A stretch of DNA of 64,000 bases from Dipteris shenzhenensis (Eukaryota; Polypodiophyta; Polypodiopsida; Gleicheniales). The notes beneath the pieces were generated by a model. The model saw only the letters and a program-made list of their open reading frames with translations. It was not told the origin of the DNA and did not search any database. The translations under genes were made by a program, and so were the position numbers. The stretch lies in the NCBI GenBank assembly GCA_047967505.1, contig CM106541.1; one strand, written 5' to 3'. The number at the start of each line of letters is the position of its first letter. The first letter of the stretch is position 1. This document shows, one piece after another, positions 22,476-33,213 of this stretch.

Positions 22476-23169
22476 GCCAAGGAGGATGACTGTGTTATTG
22501 GACTTGAATGGCTTACTATTAACACGTTGCTTATTCAAGTCACCAATACACATGTCTGTTATGTATGGCCATAATAGTTATATGGTTTTTTGACCTGGGA
22601 GCATTGAATTTCTAAGGATATTGTTATAAAAATTTAATGTAGGTATTTGGTCAATAGCAATGGAGCATAATGTCATTGAAATGGTATAAAATCTTCAAAT
22701 ATATGCAAAGGAAAACCTCCCTTTCTTCATGATATGGGCTAAGTAGGGATGCTACTCTTACAATAAGAGGAGGATAAATAGGCCCGACAAGGTTTGTGTT
22801 GAGGCTATGTTCAAACCCTTAGCAAAAATATTGAAGGCATTTGGATGTGATGCTAGGAGGACAATACTTATTCATGACTCTCCATACAAGGCTTGTATCA
22901 ATCCTCCATCAAATTGCATATTTCCTCTTACATTTAATGTGCAAGACAATGAAGATAACATTCTACTAGGTGAGTTGATGCCTTACTTGCTACAACTTGA
23001 AGTGGCCAATGATGTGCACATCATGATTGAGAGTAACTGGTATGGGCAATTACCGGTGGTGGAGGGCCATAAAGATTTCAACCTCATCCAGGAAGTTCTT
23101 GAAGAATGGAGTGATCAAAATTTTCAATGGTCAATAACAGAATATAATACAGGAAAGCTCCTCCTGTAG
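22390..23169 (+). pseudogene. FCP1/NIF-like phosphatase domain, four in-frame stops
   Basis: One uninterrupted frame apart from stops at 22591, 22627, 22687 and 22744. It reads RRMTVLLDLNGLLL (the plant version of the DxDx(T/V) catalytic loop), PGSIEFLR, VGIWSIAMEHNV, LPFFMIW, RTILIHDSPYKACINPP and YLLQLEVANDVHIMIESN. The order and spacing match plant FCP1-homology (HAD-type) phosphatases, whose best-known members act on the RNA polymerase II tail. The second half of DLNG lacks the usual second Asp, as in some plant members. The stops are TGA, TAA, TAA and TAG, most simply from C-to-T changes. A true start is not obvious. Confidence 0.72.
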
Positions 23170-23412
23170 GCTAACTAAGGGCGACGGTTAGATGTGATAA
23201 GATAGAATTAGAGGGTGCATTCCATATGCCAAGTCATGGTGGTGGTGAATTCTTTCCTCAACTTAACATGTCACAAATAAATATGCTAAGGACTGCTCCA
23301 CCCATCGATAGTATGAGTGCTATGCAAGCTTTTCATATGGCTATAGAACTAGGGTACAAAGGTCGCTATATCAAGAAGCACATTGCTAAGGCCTTTCTAA
23401 AGAGACTTCTAA

Positions 23413-23996
23413 TTGCATATTTTCCATGAAGGTACCTATGCCAAATTTTCAATTGATTTTGTCTCAAGTTACTGTAATGTTTTTTGGGCTAATTGGGTTG
23501 TCGTTTGCCATGCAGATAGATATACTTTAAAATCTTGTCTAAGTATCTACATACTAGGATGTGATCCACTTGGAATACTAAAGTTTCCTATCCCCATTAA
23601 GGAAGTCTTTTCGATTAAAAATGTGGATTTTGAGGTGCATGAGTCAACTGTTATAGGTGCTGGCCACAACTTATTTGTGCATGATTTCATTAAGACAGGG
23701 ACTACTATTCTCCATTATGGAGGTGACAAAAATGTGTATCAAGATTGGAAAGAATTGTGTGAGGTTAGGCCAAGGCTAAAGAAGTACTCTATCCAAGAGG
23801 ACCCTTATGTTTCTATGGAGGATATGGTGTACATTATTGGTGATGTTCAGCATGGCAATGTGGCCAGGTTTATCGACAGTTGTAGAAATACAAATTCAAA
23901 GCCAAATGTTACATTTGTGTCGAAACCATAGACAATATATGTGCAGGAGAGGAGCTATTTGCGATTTATGATTTTTTATACATGATATGTACTCAG
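23413..23996 (+). pseudogene. SET-domain methyltransferase-like fragment
   Basis: From about 23602 the frame reads STVIGAGHNLFVHDFIKTG, TILHYGG, DVQHGNVARFIDSCRN and NVTFV, and after a shift near 23931, AGEELFAIYDF. These are the SET blocks: GxG near the start, GNxARFIxxSC for cofactor binding, and GEEL..xY at the end. SET proteins methylate lysines, often of histones. The preceding part (23226-23429 and the start of this frame) is not recognised. It follows the phosphatase-like pseudogene on the same strand, so the two might once have been one gene, which cannot be shown. Confidence 0.7.
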
Positions 23997-23999
23997 TTG

Positions 24000-25900
24000 A
24001 ACATTCAATACTAGCCAATTCATTTTTTTCTTTAAGTTACAAGTTGTGGACTTTGGGTCTTAACCTTTTTGTGTGATTTTTGTTAGCACTACCCCGTTAG
24101 GGGCAAAGCTCTAGCTACTACAAACTTTCTATTTTTGATGCCCTTTGGAAGTGGAGCAACAACAGTTATACTCAGCCTCTTAGGGGTAGTGCTCTAGGCG
24201 TGTGTGCCTCTTGTTTACATAATGTGTCAACATAGTTAAGGCAATGATACATAGTTCATATTAACACTATGTGAATATTAAATGCTTTGTCATTGCCTCG
24301 TATCATTGCATCAACTATAATCTTACATACCTCCACTTAGTCTAGGGCTTCTTGGGATATGGACACCATTGAGGGTGATGACATGAGACAGAAGATCCAG
24401 ATGAATAGGTATGGTTAAGGTAAGAGATACTAAGGTGTTTATGAACACCACCAAGGTTTATGAGATGATTCTTACTCCTTAAATTCTATTCATTTGGCAT
24501 GTGTCTGTAGACTAAACAAATATATACATGGTACCATTCTCCTTGACATAAAATTATTGAGGAATGGTGGTGGTTGGATTCTTCCCGTTAAGTATATACT
24601 TTGACATAGTACATCTTTATTAGGATAGTTCATTTTTTGACTAGGATGTAGGATTTTTTTATTAGGATAGTTCATTTTTTGCATGATTATGATGTAAGAG
24701 CTATGATTAAAGGTGTTTATGAACACCACAAAGGTTCATGAAATGATGCTCACTCCATAGATTCCAAGCTATTTTAAAGACTATGATTTCAGAACCATTC
24801 TCCATGCAAACGATAATGGAGGAATTTGATTCTCCCCAAAAATACTACAAAGTGGGAATTTAATGATGTTTGTTTTCACAATGAAATGTTCAAGGCTTTT
24901 AGCACAATATTGCATGGTTTGTGTTATGATGCAATTATCAAGGGAGAGCATAGTTAAAATTTCATGATTTTGTGAGTGATAATCTCCTATTTCTCTAGTT
25001 TTTCATAGAGGAAGGCTACAATTTATAAAAAAAATGCCAAGCTAGGAATTGGGATTTTCCTGAATTGCAGTGTATTATAAATGGTCATCTATAGTCATTC
25101 AGCCACTCAAATTGATTGGAACACCCCATTTGAGCACATCTATGGGGTTATATTTTGGAAAATCTTGCATATATAGCATTAAATATTACATGTATTTTAT
25201 GAGAGTGATATATAAGCCCAAGTTAATACTTATTTATAGTAATTTAAACTTGTTTGGAAACATGTCCATAAATATATTTTTATTTATGCTATAAAAACAC
25301 TGGAAATATATTGCCATATAATATAAATGTGTTAATAAGTAATTATATATGTATAGTATTATTACATTGAGAGTGATTATGAGGGATGTTTCTTAAAGGA
25401 ATTATTTTTCAACAATTTTTTAAAGTAATAACAGGGGTACAAAGGGATGTCTACGAATAAGAAAATTTATGTTGTCTAAAAATGAATAAGTGACTAGTCT
25501 GTATATTTTTAGAATAGAGGGATCTAGTTCTAGTGAAAATGAAAGTGTAAAAACCATGTTTCCTAAAGAAATAAAATTTTTTAAATCTCTTGAAAAGCAC
25601 GCTCGGATAGACCTGCTCACTCGGGGGGGTCACTATATATAAACCCTCTATATCACATGCGTTTAAGGCCTATATTTAAAATCCCTTATCTGTAAATTTT
25701 TTCATTAATAAAATGTAGCCCTTTTCTATACAAATTTGTAAAATTTTTCCAAAACTATTTTAAATAGTCCCTTATGTATATTTATTTCTATAAATTTTAG
25801 AAATAGAAAATATCCTTCTGTTGAACTTACGTGATAGGGTTACATATGATGAGTAATGCCCCCGAGCCTGCTCATAGGTTTTTTCTCATAAAATTGATGC
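24000..25900. other. AT-rich gap with direct repeats
   Basis: No gene seen. AAGGTGTTTATGAACACCAC begins a block of about 55 bp at 24429 that recurs near 24710, and ATTAGGATAGTTCATTTTTT occurs near 24620 and 24661. The rest is AT-rich single-copy-looking sequence. Confidence 0.55.
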
Positions 25901-25904
25901 ATCC

Positions 25905-26599
25905 GGTGGAGGGAAGGCAAGGAGATTCCTATCGAACCACAATCTCAACAAAGACAAACATACATTGTCTCAAAGCAGTATGGGTTGGGAATACTGGAAA
26001 GCATTGTGTGAATGCATGACCAATAAGGGTTCTCATCCTCAAGTAGTAACTTTGAGAGCTAAAGTATGCACAAAGGTAGAGGCATTGATAAAATTTCTTC
26101 TCATAGGTTCAAACCATTGTTGAGATGTATTATGAAAGGTTCAGGATGGTTGTGAAAGAGTTTATGCCATTAATGGTGAAAGCATGGGGGGAGTTGCACA
26201 TTATGCATTACATGGTAATCTTGGCACATTCATAATATTTAGCACTTGCTTTACAAAAAGTTTTGTTGTTGAAATGATGCTCAAAATTGGGGCCCTTTGT
26301 CCATTTGGAATACACAAGGCATGGAGAAGTTGCACTATAGAGCCAAGGTAGCCTACTTTAAGACCTCAAGGCATGGTGGTGGTGTCACTTGTAGCAATGC
26401 ATTGCATGAGATGTTCGACTGGTTTTTTAGATGTTTACTAGGTAGGACTTTGAAGTCTGAAAAAGCAAAGGCATTAGAACTTGCAAAAGTAGTTCAAATT
26501 ATATCAAAGAATAGAAGGCATAGTGCTTGGAAAGCATCCATAGGGAGTCAAGGAGTTGCACGTTGGTTGCAAGCTAGAGTGAGAGAAGGGAGCAGATAG
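25905..26599 (+). pseudogene. DDE-type transposase-like gene, copy 2 (3' part)
   Basis: Starts inside the gene with GGKARRFLSNH, continues with EYWKALCECM, LRAKVCTKVEALIKFLL, YYERFRMVVKEFMPLMVKAW and IMHYM at a GT (26215), then IWNTQGMEKLHYRAKVAYF and TSRHGGG (ORF from 26297). It matches copy 1 on the minus strand (15959-17759) in motif order and in the intron position after HYM. The N-terminal half with the first Asp positions is missing. Two small shifts separate the motifs. Confidence 0.5.
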
Positions 26600-26648
26600 G
26601 TCCAACCAGTAATAGAAGCTATGGTGTAATTGTATAAAGTTATGAAAT

Positions 26649-26734
26649 GAATATCTTGCTTATTTTGACCACAATTTGTGTACTCACTTTTGAATATCTT
26701 GCTTATTTTGACCACAATTTGTGTACTCACTTGG
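26649..26734. repeat. 43-bp direct tandem repeat, two copies
   Basis: GAATATCTTGCTTATTTTGA and the next 23 bases are repeated immediately with almost no change. Confidence 0.9.
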
Positions 26735-26802
26735 AGTCCAAGGTTTGTGTGAGGTAACGAGGTTGGGGAAGGTACCTCTATGGCATCTGTGCACATGAAC
26801 CT

Positions 26803-27740
26803 ATCTGAGTCCAATGGCACCTCATCAAACCCTTGTGAGCCCTCCCCGAACTCTCGTGAGCCCTCCCCCGACTCTTGTGAGCCTTCTCCTCCATAAGGTT
26901 CATGATCCCTCCCTCAACTCCCATGATCCCACTTCCCAATCCTGTGAGCCTTCTCCTCCCAAGTCTCGTGAGCCCACTCCCTACTCTCGTGATCCCACTC
27001 CCAAGTCCCAAGAGCATGAGCCTTCCCCTCAGCCTCAGTCTTCCCCTCAGCCTTCCCCTCAACCTTCCCCTCAGCCTTCCCCTCCCCATGAGAGGACCCC
27101 CCGATTGAGCAAAATGCGTTTGAGAACCTCCCAGATATCAAGAGGCTTTCGGATAGGGGTCAATAGACTGCAAGAAAGAGCATGATCCTTTCTCTCTGGG
27201 TGCTAGAGCCCATCATGGACATAGTACCTATGCGAGTAAACAAGATAAAGTAAACACCAAGGAAGCCCCATCCCAAAAAAGGACAAAGCTCAAGACATCC
27301 ATGAGAGGGGGATTTAGAGGAGGATCATCACATAAAAGAGCAACACAAGAAGTTCAAGGCAAACAAGAGGCTGTTGAACCATGTTCAGGTACTTGTACAA
27401 CCTCCACCAAGAGTCAGGAAGCCATAGAGGGCAAAGCCAAGAGCGTGGGTTCTAAGGGAGATCAGACAGATGCAGAAGACCACTGACAACTTGATCCCGC
27501 ATGCTCCCTTCCAATGTGTGTTATGGGAGATGGCATAGGGGTACAAGGATGATTTTTGATTCAGCACAGGTGCTATGGGGCACTCCAAGAGGCTACGGAG
27601 CATGTCACCACTTCTCTATTCGAGGACACCAACTTGTGTGCCATCCACACAAAGTGCATCATGGTCACGGACAAGGACATGGCTCTGGCAATGTGACTAT
27701 GGACGGACCCAGGCTTGAAGCCCCATAATCTCTTGGGGCC
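26803..27740 (+). pseudogene. Histone H3-like gene with Ser-Pro repeat tail, copy 3
   Basis: The upstream part (26803-27110) codes, with frame changes, for repeats of the type SREPTPY/SRDPTPK/CEPSPP and then QPSPQPSP. After a basic linker (GGFRGGSSHKRA) the histone fold follows: VLREIRQMQKTTDN, LIPHAPFQCVLWEMA, GYKDDF, FSTGAM, and after one shift LQEATEHVTTSLFEDTNLCAIH and VTDKDMALAM. LFEDTNLCAIH is a diagnostic H3 block. Stops TAG and TGA fall at about 27530, 27557 and 27695, all explained by C-to-T. No Ulp1 part follows; AATAAAAT at about 27818 may be a polyadenylation signal. A long variable tail and a divergent loop are features of centromeric H3, but assigning it as CENH3 would be a guess. 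Confidence 0.68.
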
Positions 27741-27916
27741 CACCCTTAGGACTTAGAGTACCCCTTGCCCTTAAAGTCACAATCTTGTATCTGAGGCCCA
27801 AAGGCCAATCTTTTTTAATAAAATATGTCTACATTTTGTACACTATCACATTGTTGTGAATTCTCCATGTTTATGACTAAAGCTACTATTCATTTTAATG
27901 TATCTTTTTAATTTTG

Positions 27917-28133
27917 TCAAATCCTAGAGGAATTTCATCGTTGCGCAAAAGGGAAAGTGTCTAGGACATCGCGAGGAGCCCAGAATGAAATCCACCACGG
28001 TGCAAATTTGGGCATTCTAGCAATTCCAGAATGTCCAAATTCATGTTGTGGTAGGTTTAGCATATTTTGGACGACTCGCGACCTCTCAGACACTTTCCTC
28101 TCTGTGCCACGATGAAATTCCTCTAGGATTTGA
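27917..28133. repeat. 217-bp foldback (MITE-like) element
   Basis: The left end TCAAATCCTAGAGGAATTTC and the right end are inverted copies over about 60 bp, and an inner pair (GCAAATTTGGGCATTCTAG with CAGAATGTCCAAATTC) continues the foldback to the centre. Only about 20 central bases do not pair well. No clear target duplication is visible. It could be a MITE or a hairpin-RNA locus. Confidence 0.8.
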
Positions 28134-28347
28134 TAGAAATGAATGTTGGATACCCAGAATTGGTGAAATGCATTAAATTAACAAATTAAAAGGATGGAGA
28201 AAATATACCATCAACGACTTTAAAAAAATACAATGGAATAAATATTATGAATTCATGATCAGTAACTATGACTTAAAACAAATAAGAAAGACATGGTCAT
28301 TAAAGTCATGTATCCATTGAAATATATGTTTATATTTACAAGAGGCC

Positions 28348-28766
28348 TCACAGGCTATCTTTCTTCTTGGGCAGTTCGAGTACATTGAGAATAGGGGTCT
28401 TTGAATCCCCTAGTGGACCCCTAGATATAAACCTAGCCACAATACCACTAACATCCTCCTCTCTTGCTGCCAAAGACATAGCTATTGCTGTCAATGCCCT
28501 GCCATGAATGTTCGATCCAAAACCATTGATAGCAGCCAGGCAGTGTACCAAAATCACTTTGTCGGCATTCCGAGCAATGTTGGAGTATCCAATAGTGCAC
28601 GACAATGCCTTGTACATTAGCAACTTCATAGGCCCTCGAGGAGAAAACTTGCTGTGGAACACCATGAGGGCTCTACGACTTTGTCGAGGTGATGGGCCAA
28701 AGAATGATCTTGCCCAAATATGTTGCAAACATTACCCCATCGGGATGAGAATTCATCAACCTCAAA
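28348..28766 (-). pseudogene. Unrecognised exon (minus strand)
   Basis: A minus-strand exon begins after TTATTGCAG at about 28767 and stays open to 28348 in one frame. It contains LLMYKALSCTIGYSNIARNA and IHGRALTAIAMSLAAREEDV. I cannot assign a domain. Possible partner exons are 28872-29096 and 29291-29803. Confidence 0.3.
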
Positions 28767-28871
28767 TGCCTCCTGCAATAATTCAACAAACATTAGAAGA
28801 CCAAAAAAACAAATTATACCAAAAGAACATGAAAATATTGTTTGAACTTACCACTACAGCGTTATTAGCTT

Positions 28872-29096
28872 CTATCCCTTCCTCATTTGCAATGTTGATG
28901 GAACCAAGTGCTGTGTGATGTTCCATTTGGGAGGTGGAATCTTCCTCCTGACCTGTCTTGGAGGTGGTAGAGGTGGAAGCTTCCTCCTGACTTTTGTCTT
29001 GGAGGTGGAAGCTTTTGCATGAGAGGGTTGTGCATCATATATGGACATGTCTGCTCCCCTCATTGAAACCAACATCATCAAGAGAGATTCTTCCAT
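28872..29096 (-). CDS. Unrecognised basic, Pro-rich exon
   Basis: Codes for a short segment rich in Lys, Arg and Pro (KTKVRRKLPPLPPPRQVRRK), possibly a nuclear targeting region. It lies between two other minus-strand pieces and may belong to the same gene. No family recognised. Confidence 0.25.
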   Translation of the reverse strand: MEESLLMMLVSMRGADMSIYDAQPSHAKASTSKTKVRRKLPPLPPPRQVRRKIPPPKWNITQHLVPSTLQMRKG

Positions 29097-29290
29097 TGTT
29101 TGGTCTTCAGAACCTAAAATCTCGAGATCTTTGACACTTGTTTCAACATCGAACCCAAATAGGACTTCGCATACCTCATCCTCTCGAGAACCTCTATGTC
29201 ATGGAGGAATACATACTCTTCTCCATCAATGATGAGGGGGGACAAGGACCATAAGTCTGCTTCTGGGTCAGCAGTCTCCGATGCAGATTC

Positions 29291-29803
29291 TTACTTTACT
29301 AGGGGCTCTTGAAGTAGGCTTAATGCTTGAGCTGCTTCCATCTCCTCTATTGCATGGTCAAGACTCTCTTCCATGTACATGTCAGAGTCTAGTCTAGGGA
29401 TGAGGATATCAGTAGTTCTACTATAGGGGGTGCTGGATGATGAGGCTTCTTCCTCTAAATTTCCTTCTTGGAGAAGAAAGATGAATGTCATCTCCCACAA
29501 AAGGAATTTAGTGCCTGTATTTCTCGTGATCCCTAGTTCTATGATGTCTTTTACTTCTACCATCCTAAACCCTTCTTCTGTAAGATTATCACAAAAGTGG
29601 GCCAAGTGCTTTACAAACTTGGGTTCCTCTAGGAATAGATACTTGATGTAATCTATGGGAACCCATCTCTTTGAAGAGTGGTCAAGTTTATAAACAAAAT
29701 TTGTGAAGTTCTCTTGCATGTAGAGGATGAGATATGCAAATTCATCCTTGGCTTGCATATATGTGCCTAGGATATCTGAAGTCCTATCAAACACTAAAAA
29801 CAA
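29291..29803 (-). CDS. Unrecognised open frame, 170 codons
   Basis: Contains FVYKLDHSSKRWVPIDYIKY, FLEEPKFVKHLAHFCDNLTE and an acidic C-terminus (HAIEEMEAAQ). Length and composition look like real coding sequence, but I recognise no domain. It may be an upstream exon of the minus-strand set at 28348-29096. Confidence 0.35.
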   Translation of the reverse strand: MFLVFDRTSDILGTYMQAKDEFAYLILYMQENFTNFVYKLDHSSKRWVPIDYIKYLFLEEPKFVKHLAHFCDNLTEEGFRMVEVKDIIELGITRNTGTKFLLWEMTFIFLLQEGNLEEEASSSSTPYSRTTDILIPRLDSDMYMEESLDHAIEEMEAAQALSLLQEPLVK

Positions 29804-30132
29804 CTCTTCCTCACGACTTGCAAATGCAGTTCACGAGATGAAATTATGGAACGCAACTCTAGCTAAATCCATGGCAAATAGCATGGAGTGAGTAACTTTT
29901 GAGGGTGGGAGTTTCTATGGCTCTCTAAAAGTGAATGTGAGAATGTGATGTAAAAATATCTCTTACCACCTTTATATATATCAAAACCCTAAAAAATAAA
30001 ACTAATAATAAAATCCCCAAATTTTTTGAAAAACATTTACCATGAACTGAAAGGAGAAAACATCAAAAGAAATAACATTTCAATTTAATTATCCATCATC
30101 TTTTGAAACAAGAACTAGGATTCAACAAAAAA

Positions 30133-31440
30133 TTAAATGTTGTACTGGTCAAACACATTGTTAACAATCTTCAAAGTTGTAGGAGGAATGAAATTGGCAC
30201 TATGCATGCACTTCTCCACATGGTGGTTGACTTTACCACCATTTAAGGTAAAGTAGAAGGACTCTGGCATGCTGTCCTTGATGACCAATAGGTGTTCTCG
30301 CACATCCCTTAGAGTCCATTGTGATGTCACATTCACATTCTTGACATCTCCCTCTTCAACATTAGTAGACAAGCTTACCCCTGTATTCTCTTCATCATTA
30401 GAGTGTAGGGGAAGCCACCGGCCATTTGTTTTCTTCTAGCGCATGTACTGAAAAGCTAAATACAACATTTGGCATGACAAATGGTATCTAATAACCACAT
30501 TATCTTTACATACATGACATTGAAACACATCACCCTTTTGGTCTCCTATCCTAGTTCCCCAATTCATCCCAAGTAAATCTTCAAGAGCACTTTAATCTAC
30601 ATGCTTGCAGGACCACATAAATCTCCTATAGTGAGTGACTGTGGGGGGACTTCATTCTAAGGAGCGACATATCTAGGATGATCAGGTGGAAGAAATCGAT
30701 GGTGATTCTCATAGAGTAAAATTCATGGCCATGCCCACATCCTTTGCAATCTTGTCCTTGTACGATTGCAATGTCCTCGAGTCCACATTGTTGCAATCCA
30801 TGTCTTGAAGTTATGGTGGTGCAATGGTTTGCAGACGGCCATAGCTTGATGTCATTGGAGTGATGTATGTTGCACTATACCAATACACATTCTTCATTCG
30901 CAAGGAGGACAACTTCTCCCCTACATGCATTTGCTTATCTAAATCCTCATGAATTGCAGTGAGCTTGCTCATGAATGATTCAACTAGTTCCCAGTCCTTG
31001 AAGTCCAAAGGGAAAACATCTGCCATGAATAAGAGCTCTTAGAAACCAAACACAAAATTTCCAAATGGACTCATTACACTTACAGGTGAAAAAGGTACAT
31101 AGATACAAAGGCTCACAGTGTGATGGTATCCTAGATTGATTGAATGATGGAGGAAGCCACATATCTTTTCCCATGTGGACATGTTGCACTTTTGCGAGCC
31201 ATCCTTTCTTCCCAAACTCTAACTTCAAGATGTACCCCTTCCACTCATGCAAGATATCACCTCTCTTGCTCTTGGGAAGCTTATGTAGACCTTTGTCCAA
31301 CCCTTTCATCACTATCTAGTCATGTAAGCTATAGGTGCAAGGGATCCACTCATCCAATGCATTTTTGGTGTTGTGGAAGACGCAAGAGGTCACAACATTG
31401 CATGGTCTTGTAGCCTTGCTCCTCACCATGCTTGCAAAGG
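30133..31440 (-). pseudogene. Unrecognised multi-exon gene remnant
   Basis: Pieces in order on the minus strand: 31440-31090 (NVVTSCVFHNTKNALDEWI, then after one TAG KSKRGDILHEWKGYILKLEF and MGKDMWLPPSF), an exon after a CAG acceptor at about 31022 (DVFPLDFKDWELVESFMSKL, MKNVYWYSATYITPM), then LGMNWGTRIGDQKGDVFQCH with CHVC...CQ that might bind zinc (about 30490-30580), and 30372-30133 (WTLRDVREHLLVIKDSMPES). Stops and shifts interrupt all parts. No known family comes to mind. Confidence 0.35.
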
Positions 31441-31631
31441 TTGCAACAGTAAGAATGGGACTCCTACACAGGGAAATGCAGCTCCAATAGAGGCACAAAA
31501 GAGGGAGAAGGAGAGGGACAAAGCAGTACCAATAGAGGCATAGGAGAGGGAGAAGGAGAGGGATAGAGAAGCTCCAACAAAGGCACAAAAGAGGGAGATG
31601 TAGAAGGACAGAGTAGCACCAATAGAGGCAT

Positions 31632-31645
31632 AGGAGAGAGAGAGG

Positions 31646-31708
<63 letters not shown>
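31632..31708. repeat. (GA)n microsatellite
   Basis: A nearly pure GA run of about 75 bases. It creates long Ser/Leu reading frames on the minus strand that are not genes. Confidence 0.95.
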
Positions 31709-31712
<4 letters not shown>

Positions 31713-31789
31713 CTGCAGCAAGCAAGCCAAAGTACGAGGGAGCAGACAAAGAGAGGGAAGAGGGCAAATGCAAGGGAGGGCAGCCTCAC

Positions 31790-33085
31790 AATTCAAAAAT
31801 GGAGGGAATGGCAGGCTGGAATAGAACAGCGGAGGGCATAAGCCCTAAAAAGAGGGAGGGGAGGATAAAAATCCGCCACAAGGGGCCTACCATCTCATTG
31901 AAGGCAGATTTGGGCTCATGTGGGGGAGGTACACCTGGTAGGAGGTCAAACATTGGTTAAGGGGGGGGGGATGGTTTGGGTGGTCCCTAGTGTAAGGGGA
32001 TCAACCAATAGGGGCTCTTTGCAGGCTTGCCCACCCTCCACCTCAACATACAATTGCTCCACACCTTCTAGTACTCTCATTGGTACACCTCAAATCCCTC
32101 TCTAATCCCTTGAAATTAGGAAACACTAATTGGAGGCCCTTTTGAGACCCCATTTCTCCCCTAATGTTTTGTAGCTTGTGGTGGGAAAGTAGATTTCGGG
32201 TGATTAGGTGCAATCCTAATAGTCCAATGCATGGGCACAAGAAATGGCAAGAAAGTGGGCTTATAATGGGGGGTGGACAATGACATTGATGTGGTTTTGT
32301 CTTGATGATGTGACTCATATATGGCATCTAAACAAGAGCATCGTGAATCCACCCACATTTCCACTACAACCATGACTAGTTGACAATGCAACTAACATGA
32401 GCCAAGAGGAAGTGTTGCATTGAACAAAGGAGGGTACATGTTGGAGGTCCACAATGTGTAGGCCAATAATGTGGTATAAGAAAGTTCTCTTGACACAAGC
32501 AAGGTGCCAACAAGGGGAATAAGAAGACAAAGAAGAATAATTTTTATTGCAACAAATGATAGGATCAAGAAGGCAATAGATTTGAAAGTAGTTGTTGTGC
32601 GGGAGCAACTCATAAATTAGCAAAATAGAAAGGTATGCAATAGCTCGTTCTAGCAATACTAAAACATGACCTATAAGTGAGACTCCACAATGCACATGTT
32701 TTACTTTATGTAGAGGTTTGAGAAAGGGAAGTTCATGGCTTGAAGAATATGTATTTTATCTACATAGTGGTTTTAATGGTTTTAGTTTAACAACTTAGTG
32801 GTTTTAGTTATCGACATAAACCATTAACATGTGTATCCACCAACCATAATGAAACTCTTTTAAATTTTGTCTCATTTTAGAAACCACAGCATTATTCAAA
32901 CAGTTGTGCTATGAAATTGGTGAATTAGTTTTTCAGGGTGGAGATAATTACAACATTTGCCTATTTATTGAGGGACTTCTTATTTGTTACAAAGAAATAC
33001 TTTTTGTTGGTTTTGTATCACATCCTCCAATTATGCTACTCTTGGCTCTAAAAATATGGAATTGTTCAAGTTGTAAGTCTCCTTC
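31790..33085. other. Gap without recognisable genes
   Basis: Only short, unremarkable ORFs. The last part borders the 5' end of element B and would have been continuous with the sequence right of 43142 before B inserted. Confidence 0.55.
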
Positions 33086-33213
33086 TCTGGGGGTTAAAGG
33101 CCACTCTCCCTTCTAGGGTGTTTTGCACCCACCAAAACTTGTGTGGCTCTCTCTTCTAGCTCTCCCTCTCTCTCACCTTCTTCCATTCCACTTCCATTGT
33201 TGAGATCTCTCCA
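33086..33213 (+). repeat. 5' LTR of element B
   Basis: Starts TCTGGGGGTTAAAGG, matching the LTR start of A with one change, and ends GAGATCTCTCCA. Compared with the 3' LTR it lacks about 40 bp that hold the TATA region. Confidence 0.75.

Noticed and set aside
8092-31440. Endogenised giant virus as source of the H3, SET, phosphatase and Ulp1-like genes
   Set aside because: Some giant viruses carry such genes, but here the genes have spliceosomal introns, and there is no capsid, packaging ATPase or DNA polymerase.
31316-31796. Leu/Ser-rich frames on the minus strand
   Set aside because: Produced by the (GA)n run and related purine repeats.
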